From Teratosphaeria epicoccoides (taxonomy: Eukaryota > Ascomycota > Dothideomycetes > Mycosphaerellales > Teratosphaeriaceae): 49,011 nucleotides of DNA. Position numbers and translations under genes: made by a program. The stretch is from the NCBI GenBank assembly GCA_021401465.1, contig JADDMT010000175.1, positions 1 to 49,011 of the forward strand, in the 5' to 3' direction. This document shows, piece by piece, positions 20,666 to 30,138 of this stretch (position 1 is the stretch's first letter; each line of letters opens with the position of its first letter). The notes below the pieces were generated by a model. It searched no databases and was not told where the DNA came from. It saw only the letters and a program-made list of their open reading frames with translations.

Positions 20666-22837
20666 TTAGAATCCTAGGGTTCTGTTCAGATCTACCAGGT
20701 CGCTCTCGCCCTGCTTCACCTCCTTCGAATTTCTGTCCGCGCCTCGGAAATCAGACTCGCGCAGAAACGCATCCATCAGCACGCCAGCTGCGACACCGAC
20801 ATTCAGGCTGTCGACACCAATATCGACGGCGTCTTTGCTCGAATCTCCGCGATTGATGCTCAGAAGGTAGTGCGCCTTTTTCACCAAATTGGCTCTCAGG
20901 CCTTCTCCTTCCGCTCCAAGCATCAAGATACACGGATGCCGTTCCAGCGGTCTAGTCATGCCAATGCTCCCACTACTGACCTTCTCTGCTTCGGCCTTTG
21001 TCTCGTACTCGTGGTCAGGAGCCACAGCCGCATAGACCTTCCACCCCGCTGCCGCACTTTCGAAGATGAACTGTGCAGGCCTGGGCACGGCGAGCAGTTG
21101 TACTGCTTCGCACGCTCCTGCGGAGGCTTTGCCCATGACGGGTGATGTGAGTGGAGCGCATGTGTTTGTTGCGACGGCGACGGCATCAACGCCGTAGAAG
21201 TGTGCGGTGCGGAGTATGTTGCCCAGGTTGCCTTCATCGACGATGCCATCGAGGAAGACGATGAAGGGTTGGCGAGAGGACTTGGAGGAGCTTGGCAGAC
21301 TGGCGGGATTGCCGTTTACCGCGATGTCTTCTGCACTCTGCAGAGACAGGACCAGTGGCGTCGCTCCAGTTCCGGCGTCCGGCGTGCCCAAGCTCAATAC
21401 CGGCGGAGCAGGAAGTGTCGAGGCCTCAAGGACGGCGTTATTGTGCGGTCGATCGCCCGACATCTGATTGAGTAGATCGCGACTTGCCTTCTTCACGCCC
21501 ACGCCAGCTGCCCTTGCCAATCCCGGAAGAGACGGATCACTTGATGGCCGCGCAGGGGAGTCGTTGGCAATGTATAGAACGTACAGCTTTCTCCGCTTGG
21601 CACGAAGAGCCGCGTGGACCACATGTACGCCGTATAGGAACTCGCTGGCGGCCGTCGTGCGAGGGATGGCAACAGGGATTCCATCGTCTTCGTTTGCCTC
21701 CTTGCGAGAGCGGGTCTTGGCCTTCGATCTTGCATTCACATGGTCGATCAGGTCGACATCGTGAGTCACGGGATTGTCTACTCTGCGGTCTTGCCGAGCA
21801 TGCGATTCGTCCTCCTCGCCACGAGTTGCTTGCAGTGCAGGATCCGGCCGCACACAAGCCTGGGCTTTCTGCCCCCTCAGAAGCAGGACAAACCGGCCTT
21901 TCTCTCGCGTTTCCATGACCATAGTCTGCTCTGCCTTCAAGTCCTGAATCTCGTCCTCACGGACAAAGGCGCCCATTTCCATCAGCCGACGTCGAAATTG
22001 CTTTGCGGGGGCATGCATGTTCCCGTTCGCAGATTCTCGACCCATTTCTAGTATCGCCGCGGTGATGGCTTGCAGCGTTCGTCTCGTGTCTCGGATGGTG
22101 TCCAACGATACTCGATCGCCTGCGTCGTGTACGGCACGGATGGCGCGTGTAGACCGCAGTACCTTTTCAATATCGGCCTTGATGTCTGACTTGTTAAACA
22201 CGCGGGAGCCGGCACCCTCACCAGCCGTGTGCTTCAATATGCGTGGGCCAGGTGAGTCCTGATCTTTGGCACCCCTCGATGGTGGTGCTTGGTGGGAATT
22301 TGCATCGTCGTCCCCGTCGTCTCGCGCGCCCGTACGTTGGCCACCCGCCCCATCTCTCCCGGCACGCCGATCAAATCTGTGGGGGGCGGTCCATGTTCGA
22401 TTGCCAAAAGATGCCTCTTCTTGGCCCGACTCCGCGTCTCTGGTCCCACCGCTCTGGCGTCGCGTCCACTTCGAGGGCGCCAAGACTCTGGCATCTCCAG
22501 GCGAGCTCGCCCTGCTTGACCTCTCGAAGCTCCGTGAAGGCTGCGCATCTTCCCGGGAAAAGGCGCCTCTCCCGCTCTTGTTATCTTTGTCTCTCGCTGG
22601 TTTCTGTTTCGATGCTCTCAGTCCACGATTGATTGCAGACAGTGTCGACTTTTGACGCGCGACAAGTGAAGCATTGCTATGTAGCACACGATCCCAGTCC
22701 ATACACCATCGTCTGGCAGAAAGCATACCTGTCTTTCTTGCACGTGAAAGAGTCCAGCTGCTCGGAATTGCCCAAAGGAGGGGAGGAGGTACCTCTCGTT
22801 GCCCTTCCAAGCTCCACATTATCGGCTGGCTTGGCAT
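20666..22837 (-). CDS. MRM1: Mitochondrial rRNA 2'-O-ribose methyltransferase, Mrm1-like (SpoU/TrmH)
   Basis: SPOUT-class enzyme that methylates a ribose of the large mitochondrial rRNA using S-adenosylmethionine. From the ATG at 22837 it has 723 residues; the frame extends to a GTG at 22891. The ATG at 22726 (MLSARRWCMDW) is an equally plausible start because it gives a basic, mitochondrial-type N-terminus. Residues about 80-380 are charged and disordered. An L30e-like substrate-binding part begins near FLYGVHVVHAALRAKRRKLYV. The SpoU motifs are clear: DEGNLGNILRTAHFYGVDAV (motif 1), CILMLGAEGEGL (motif 2) and VDSLNVGVAAGVLMDAFL (motif 3, knot). Longer than yeast Mrm1 because of the linker. 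Divergent from MIT1 with about 93 bp between starts. Confidence 0.88.
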   Translation of the reverse strand: MPSQPIMWSLEGQREVPPPLLWAIPSSWTLSRARKTGMLSARRWCMDWDRVLHSNASLVARQKSTLSAINRGLRASKQKPARDKDNKSGRGAFSREDAQPSRSFERSSRASSPGDARVLAPSKWTRRQSGGTRDAESGQEEASFGNRTWTAPHRFDRRAGRDGAGGQRTGARDDGDDDANSHQAPPSRGAKDQDSPGPRILKHTAGEGAGSRVFNKSDIKADIEKVLRSTRAIRAVHDAGDRVSLDTIRDTRRTLQAITAAILEMGRESANGNMHAPAKQFRRRLMEMGAFVREDEIQDLKAEQTMVMETREKGRFVLLLRGQKAQACVRPDPALQATRGEEDESHARQDRRVDNPVTHDVDLIDHVNARSKAKTRSRKEANEDDGIPVAIPRTTAASEFLYGVHVVHAALRAKRRKLYVLYIANDSPARPSSDPSLPGLARAAGVGVKKASRDLLNQMSGDRPHNNAVLEASTLPAPPVLSLGTPDAGTGATPLVLSLQSAEDIAVNGNPASLPSSSKSSRQPFIVFLDGIVDEGNLGNILRTAHFYGVDAVAVATNTCAPLTSPVMGKASAGACEAVQLLAVPRPAQFIFESAAAGWKVYAAVAPDHEYETKAEAEKVSSGSIGMTRPLERHPCILMLGAEGEGLRANLVKKAHYLLSINRGDSSKDAVDIGVDSLNVGVAAGVLMDAFLRESDFRGADRNSKEVKQGESDLVDLNRTLGF

Positions 22838-22883
22838 GATGCGCGCCCAACTCGCGTCGCCGCTCAGCCCCCACCGCGCCGGG

Positions 22884-22910
22884 TGCAACACGTGAGTGCA
22901 ACACGTGAGT
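22884..22910 (+). promoter_or_regulatory. Twin CACGTG boxes in the MRM1/MIT1 bidirectional promoter
   Basis: The 13-bp unit TGCAACACGTGAG is present twice in tandem, placing CACGTG at 22889-22894 and 22902-22907. CACGTG is the palindromic E-box bound by fungal bHLH factors such as Cbf1 and Pho4 families. The pair lies between two divergent start codons only 93 bp apart (or about 200 bp if MRM1 starts at 22726). Factor identity is not determined by the sequence. Confidence 0.55.
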
Positions 22911-22930
22911 GCACTCTGCGCGTCGTGGGA

Positions 22931-25900
22931 ATGTCTTTCGACTTTCGCCCTCAGGCGGGCTCGTCGGACGACGAAGCGGGAGTCTCATTGGCCCAATTCC
23001 AGACTGCCTCGGGCGCAAAGAGGAGGACGTCACAGCAGCAGCAGCAGCAGCAGCAAGAGCAAGGCAACGCACCAATTGCCCCGATGCTTCTTGGAGACGA
23101 TCACCACGACGACTCTTCCGACGACCCCTCCGACGACCCCTCCGACGATGAGCTCGCAGCACCCGGCACTTCGGCCATCGACGCGTTCCGTAGCAGCAAG
23201 AGGCAGCGCTCGACGCCTCCCACCCTCCCACGAGCCACGACTTCCGGCTTCACCAGCATCAATCGACCGCATGTAGCTCCAGCGGCTGAGTCGCCTGTCG
23301 AGCAGCCAGAATTCGATGCCAACCTCGCGGCTACACAGAGCGATCACGGGGATGGACGCGATGCGGACGAGCAGGAGAGGAAGGCCCTCGCGCCGATGGT
23401 CCCGCGCGTGACGATCTTTGAAGATGAGGGCGTGGTGGACATGACCGCGGGCGACGATGTCGTTCGTCGCGTGTTGCAGGAGCGTGAGGGCGCAGATGGC
23501 GACATGTTCTACATGGTGGAGTTTGAGGACTACCACACCGGTGAGGTAGGTTCCTTGCACATGCGCGTGTCCTTTGCATTTTGGGCTCGTGATCGCGAGA
23601 ATCATGTTCATGTGGCAACCGACGTGGGCATGGTGAGGGAGTGCTGCTAGATCTCCGTGGTATCGACCACAGTGGCGCACCCTCATTGACTGGTGTCACC
23701 CACCGCCGCGTCGATTCAGACGAGGCTGTCACATGAAGTGTTCGGTCGTGATCAGCTGCCACAGGGAAAGTATTCAAGACCAGCATTCTTCGACCATCAC
23801 CTTCTCAATTACTCCAACATCCAACAGACTTTGCAACAAAGCTGACGACCACCAGATGATGTTCGAAGAGCTGCTTGGCTACGAGAACGGTCCGGAAGCA
23901 CTGAACGAATATACCGAGAACCCTCCATCGCCATCGCCATCGCCATCGCCATCGCCATCGGCGTCGCCGGAGCCAGTAAAGCAGGAAGCTTTCAAGCGAT
24001 CGTCACGACCAGCCAACATGTACACAACCAGACCAGGCCGTGGTCGCACTCAGCAAGATGGCTTTGTCAGCACGCTCGAGGCGATTGTCGTGGATTCCGA
24101 CGAAGAAGACAGACTTAATGCTCGTTCGAGACGGGGCAAAGACCGGAAGGGCCAGACTCAGTACGTCGACGAAGGCGAGGAGCAAGACGAGGACGATACG
24201 GCAGACGAAAGTGACGAGGCACTGGGCGGCCGCAGGTTTGGTCTCCGCACGCGCACGCGTGGTGGCGCTGCTGGCCGGTCCACTCGTGGCTCTCAACGCC
24301 GATCAATGCGGCTTGCCGACGATGGCGAATCCGACGAGGACGACACCATCTCCGTCTTCAGATCGGATCTGAGTGGGCCCAAGCGGAAGCGCCGTGGTGA
24401 CGATCGTGACAGCGTCGATGGCAAGCGCCAACGCGTTGGCGAGCGTCAATCTGGCCGGGCCACGAGGCACCAGGGAGCGATGGTCGAGGCCGATATCAAT
24501 GATATCTTCCGCGACGACTCCGACAGTGCCTCTCGTGCGCCACCGAAGCCGAAGGTGACAGGAGCGCGTGAGGCCTTTAAGCCGCTGCCACGGCATAACG
24601 ACTTCCGCATGCGCCACAAGCAGGAGTGTGAGGTCTGTGGTCAGGGCCAGAATTACGCACCGCTCATCTTCTGTCAAGGCTGTTCTTTGTCTTACCACAA
24701 GTCGTGTCTGGGTCACAGGACGAATCGAGATCACCTGGTCACCAAAGTCGGCGACGGCGACTTTGTGCTGCAGTGCCGACGCTGCGTTGCATTGGCGAAG
24801 AAGAAGGACCCGACCGCTCCAGATCAGGGTCGATGTTCAGAGTGCCGGGCGCATGGCAATGCGTGTCGGCCGTTCCGCCCGCGGAAGACTCCGGCGCAAG
24901 AGCAGAAAGAGCGCGATGAGAATGGAGGCGACGATCCGATCATTGATGTACACCCTGACCGTGTCAACAATGCTGACAACGTCATGTTCCGCTGCGTGCT
25001 CTGTTGGAGGGCCTTCCACTTTGAGCATTTGCCATCGAGGTCGGATATGATGATGGACCTTGACGACGCCGACGTCGAGCAGCGCTTCCGCGAATACAGC
25101 CGCGACTGGAAGTGCAAAGACTGTCTCACCACACCGGGCAAGGTTGCTGGCTTAATTGCGTGGAAGCCAACAGAAGAGGACAACTATGACCCTGAGTTCG
25201 CCTTTGAGAATATTGATGAAGACGAGAAGGCGTATCTCGTGAAGTGGGAGGGCAAGAGCTACTTCCGCGCCCAGTGGATGCCAGGCGCTTGGGTCTGGGG
25301 CTCTACTACTGTCATGATGCGCAGGGCGTTCGCTAAGCGTGAGGATGCTCAGCATCCAAAGATGAGAACTGAAGACGCGATTCCAGAGGATTTCTTACGC
25401 ACGGACATTGTATTGAAAGTCAAGTACACCAGCATTGTGGACATTCAGACAGAAGAGGTCGACAAGGCTCGGATTCGGGAGATTGACAGAGCGCTTATCA
25501 AATACAAGGGCCTCGGCTACGAAGACGCCGTGGAGGAGGCGCCGCCAGGACCTGACGACGGCGAACGCTGGACTGATTTTGTGACCGCCTACAACGATTG
25601 GGTCCTTGGTCGCTATGTCAGGCAACCAAGCCAGGCTAAGCTGAAGAAGGCGCTTGAGAAAGTCCGCATGCAGGACTTCTCCACCTTGGAGAAGAAGGCG
25701 CAGCCAGAAAATCTCGTTGGTGGCGAGCTGATGAAATACCAGATCGAGGGTGTCAACTGGCTCTACTACAAATGGTTCACGCAGAAGAACGCGATTCTCG
25801 CCGACGAGATGGGGCTGGGCAAGACCATCCAAATTATCGGATTTCTGGCCACTTTGGTTCAAGACCACAGCTGCTGGCCATTTCTGGTCGTGGTGCCAAA

Positions 25901-28900
25901 CTCGACATGTCCGAACTGGCGTCGCGAAATCAAGCAATGGGCTCCAAGCTTGCGTGTCGTTGCATACTATGGCACCAGGGAGAGCAGAGATCAGGCCTAT
26001 CGCTATGAGCTCTTCCCGGATGGCAGCAAAGACTTGCGGTGCCATATAGTTGTGACTTCCTACGACGCCGCAGCCGATGAGAACTGCCGCAAGTTCTTCC
26101 GCTCAGTGCCCTGGCAAGGCATGGTGGTAGACGAAGGTCAGCGTTTGAAGAATGATAAGAATCAGCTCTACGCGGCTCTTTCTGCGATCAAGGCTCCTTT
26201 CAGAATTCTCCTGACTGGAACTCCGCTACAAAATAATCAGCGTGAGCTGTTCAATCTCCTCCAATTCCTGGATGATTCCTACAATGCTCAGGAGCTTGAG
26301 CAGCGATTTGAAGACTTGACGCAGGAGAAGATCACTGAGCTTCATGAGATGATCAGGCCGTTTTTCTTACGCCGCACAAAAACTCAGGTACTCACCTTCT
26401 TACCGCCAATGGCTCAAATTATTCTACCTGTCAGCATGACGATTGTGCAGAAGAAGCTTTATCGGACAATCCTGGCCAAGAATGCGGATCTCATGAAGGC
26501 GATCTTCAGCGCCAGCGAAGGCAATGTCAAGCAGACAGAGCGCGCGTCTCTGAGCAACATCTTGATGCAGCTGCGCAAGTGTCTTTGTCACCCTTTTGTC
26601 TATAGCAAGAGCATCGAAGAGCGCAATGTGAGCATCTCAGCATCTCACAGGAACTTGGTCGAAGCCAGCGCGAAGCTCAAGCTACTCGAGCTCCTTTTAC
26701 CAAAGTTGAGGGAGAAGGGTCACCGCGTTTTGATCTTCAGTCAATTCCTGGACATGCTTGATATCGTTGAAGACTTTCTTGACGGCATGACTATGCCATA
26801 TCAACGTCTTGATGGGCAAATCAGCGCATTGCAGAAGCAGAAGCGCATTGATGAGTTCAACGCTCCGGGCTCTCCGTTGTTTGCGTTTCTGTTGTCTACG
26901 CGCGCCGGCGGAGTCGGCATCAACCTTGCGACTGCAGACACGGTTATCATACTGGATCCTGACTTCAATCCGCATCAAGATATTCAAGCTTTGTCGCGAG
27001 CCCACCGCATCGGCCAGCAGAAGAAGGTGCTTTGCTTCCAGCTTGTAACGCGGAGATCTGCTGAGGAGCGCATCATGCAGATTGGGCGCAAGAAGCTCGC
27101 GCTCGACGAAGCCTTGATCCAGAAGATGGATGCAGATGAGGAGGAACAGACCGACCTTGTTGACGTCCTTCGCCATGGTGCCAAGGAGCTGTTCGAGGAC
27201 TCTGGTGACCAAGACATCCATTACGACAATTTCTCAGTGGAGCGCCTGCTAGATCGTTCACAGATTGAGAACACCAACGCTGGAGCTACGGACAGGTCTG
27301 CGGAAGGCACGTTCTCTGTTGCCCGTGTGTGGGCGAATGATTCAGCCACGTTGCAAGACGACGTTGATCTTGGTGCCAGTGCCGAAGACAATGCACCAGA
27401 TCCTGGTGTGTGGGCCAACATCCTCAAAGAGCGCGAGCGTGTTGCTGCTGAGGAGGCTGCTGCTAAGGCGGAGGCTTTCGGTCGTGGCAGGCGTGCGAGA
27501 GACAAGGTCGACTATGCTGGTGAAGGCGTCGCGGAAGGCGCCGAGGGGGTCGATTTCACTCCTGTCAAGAGGCGTAGAAAGCGCAAGGAGGGCAATGAGT
27601 CCGATACCGACTTTCAGGCTGATGAGAGTGGTGAGAACCCACATACACCTTGGTCCATTGGCTTGCAGAATGCTGACCACGACATCTAGGCGAAGACGAA
27701 GATCCGTACACAGGTGAGGACCAGCTCGAGGCTGGTGAAGCTGCGGCATTGGGTGGTGATACTAAAAGTGCTACAGGACGCAAGACGGGTAAGACTATTG
27801 CTTCCTCTACTCCCGACAAGCCCAATGACCCCAAACAACTCCCTACCCCCAACACTACTCCAGCGAAGCAGAGGGCTAGCAAGAAGTCGAAGAGCACTTC
27901 AACAGTGCCCGAGACCCCACGCCGAGCTGCGTTTGCCAAAGCGTCGGAGAAGACCCAGGCCATGGTGCGCAAGCAACCGAAGGTCGAGCCTCCTAAGACT
28001 GCCAAGGGCAAGAAGAATGGGAAGAATGGGAAGAATGCCGCCGATGAGGGTGTCGAGTATGCCACAAAGGGGTCCAAGAAGGCCAAGGCGAAGGCGAAGG
28101 CAACGCCGGCAAAGACCAAGCCCAAGCCGATCACTGCCGCAGCAGTGAAGGCTCTGGATAAGGCTTCGGCCAAGAAGCCAAAGGCAAAATCTGCTTCAGC
28201 CTCGTCTCCTTCTCCGTCGCCTGCTCCCACGACTGCATCCAACATTGCGGTCGCCGGGAGTGGGCCCAGGGCAGTCATTGATCTTGGCGAGGAAGATGAA
28301 ATCGAGGCTGCTCCAAAGGATGGGCCTGATCAGTTGGCTCAGCCTGTGGAGCAGCAGCCTGATGCAGTACCCTCGGAGGATGCGCCTGAGCAGTTGGCGC
28401 AGTCTCCGACCGCGACGGCAGAGCTGGACAAAACAGCTGTTGCTCAGACTCCGCTCGCGACTGCACCTGATGACTCGGTCAAGTGGTTGGTGGAGATTGC
28501 GGCTATGCCGACACCCGTGACTCAAGGGACCCCTGAGCAGCGTGAGACCAAGCCGCCTCAAGAGCCAGAGTCTTGATTTCTTGCTTGTCTTCACCCCCCT
28601 CAATACAGATTTTCAGCCCTTCACAACAGAGGAACGCGCCAACATTTGCTCACACCACCCCTCAGATCACCCATCATTTCAACGCGTCACAGTACCCCAA
28701 GCACGACACCTCCCCACGGGCGACGCCACACCACCTGACAACCCCACCAGCGGCCGCCCAATTGCACTCGCCCTCCCCAACGGCATCACCTGCATCGCCT
28801 GCCGCACCTACCACCCCGTCGGCTCGTGCCCCCTCAAACTCGCCGGCGTCGAATACTGCAACCTCTGCGGCATCGCGCACTACGGCAGCGGACGCGTGTG

Positions 28901-29240
28901 CCCGCACATCCAATCCGAAACACAAGTACATCCATCCCCCCTTGCCCCCTCCTCCATGCTCCCGCCCGCGTGCTAACTCGTGCGTGTGTCGCAGGTGCGG
29001 GCCATGATCGAGGCCTTGAAGCGCTCCAAGGAGCCGGAGCACCTGATCAAGGAGGCGACGAGGTACCTGAAGGGCCTGAAGGGCAACCTGGTGCAGTTGA
29101 AGAAGCAGAAGGAGGCCAAGGAGGTTGCGGCGCGCGAGGCGGAGGCGGCGATGGCGTTCCAGCACGCGAGGGGCGCGGTGTCGAGCGCGGGGGGGATGTG
29201 GGGGTTCATAACAATGGGGACGGGGTCGGGTTTTGAATGA
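22931..29240 (+). CDS. mit1: Mi-2/CHD-type chromatin remodelling ATPase, Mit1-like (5 exons)
   Basis: Nuclear SNF2-family remodeller; Mit1 acts in SHREC-type heterochromatin silencing. Exons by splice sites and frame: 22931-23545, 23856-27630, 27690-28541, 28609-28925, 28995-29240, giving 1934 residues. Introns are GT..AG with matching phases (310, 59, 67, 69 bp; the last has GCTAAC). Order: disordered acidic N-terminus with a Q8 run; a tudor-like segment formed across intron 1 (VEFEDYHTGE / MMFEELL); PHD finger near residue 463 (CEVCGQGQ...C..C); a second Cys-rich PHD-like region near 533-625; chromodomain-like LVKWEGKSYFRAQW near 656; SNF2 ATPase with DEMGLGKT near 855 and VVDEGQRLKND (Gln where DEAH has His); helicase C with SRAHRIGQ near 1253; a basic linker; and a C-terminal zinc finger near 1809 (CIACR...C..K..C..CG.AH). 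The zinc finger and helical tail appear as separate frames if introns are missed. Confidence 0.85.
23925..23960 (+). repeat. Six tandem CCATCG hexamers inside MIT1
   Basis: Perfect hexanucleotide repeat coding for alternating Pro-Ser in the linker before the PHD fingers. Length variation would keep the frame. Confidence 0.9.
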
Positions 29241-30138
29241 CCATCCCATGCCCTCCCTGCCTAGCAGGAGATGCTGGTGCAGCTGAGGATTGTCTCGTCA
29301 GCCGCTGTGACGTGTCTACGATCATCTCCCCAATCGTGCATGCCATCCTGTCCATCCATTCATCCATGCAAAACCCCAAGCGGCCGATCCCCGGGCACAA
29401 ACAAGGATGATCGATACCTAGAGACTGAGGTAGGTGAAGTGTCCGTGTTCTTGGCTTCTTTCATATTGAGAGTGGACCTCCGTCCGCGTCTACGAATTAA
29501 TTGTCGCGCGCGTCGGGGCCGCCTGCTAAGCGGATTGATCGCTGGAGCCAGAGACGAGAGGGAGGGTTGAGGTGGCTGCCTTATTGTATGTCTCGAGGTC
29601 GAGGCTTTGTCGCGCGCTTGCTTGCTTGCTTGCTTGCATGGCCTACGTGCTGATACGGGCAGCTAACTTGTAACTGTCAAGATCCCCCCCCCCCCCTCCC
29701 CCGGGGCAGCAATTTCGTGTGAAGGGAGCAGATTCACAGAGCAAGGCCCTTGTTCACTAGATTTTCCGACGGCAAATCTCGGACTTCACTGCAGCCTTTC
29801 TGAGGGGCTTTCACAAGGGCTTGCACATGGCACCTTAGGCACTCTAGGCCTTCTTATAGAGGCCCGTACGAGCATGTTTTGCGGAGGATAAGAACTTGGA
29901 CTTTCCTTCTTGACGTTCGTCTTTCTTCTTAATCTTGTTGTCTTGTATCTAATACCACAGTTTCACACCTCATTTCTCTTGCCCTTGAACCTAGCACCGG
30001 CCGCATCACGACAGTAACTACATTGTCACTTGTGATTCTTGTCAACGAGCCGTCAATCGTGTCGACCACATCGGAAGGACTGATGGGAATCACTAAGCAC
30101 CACCCCGCCACACACATCCCGTGTTTCAACACACTGCA
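29241..30138. other. Gene-free region between convergent MIT1 and zinc-protein genes
   Basis: The 898 bp lie between the 3' ends of two convergent genes. They include five CTTG tetramers at 29617-29636 and a C13 run at 29684-29696. Open frames here are short and without features. I see no RNA gene. Confidence 0.6.

Noticed and set aside
28573..29007. 144-codon frame overlapping the zinc-finger exon of MIT1
   Set aside because: The alternative frame that contains the CxxC zinc finger is in phase with both flanking exons; this one is low complexity.
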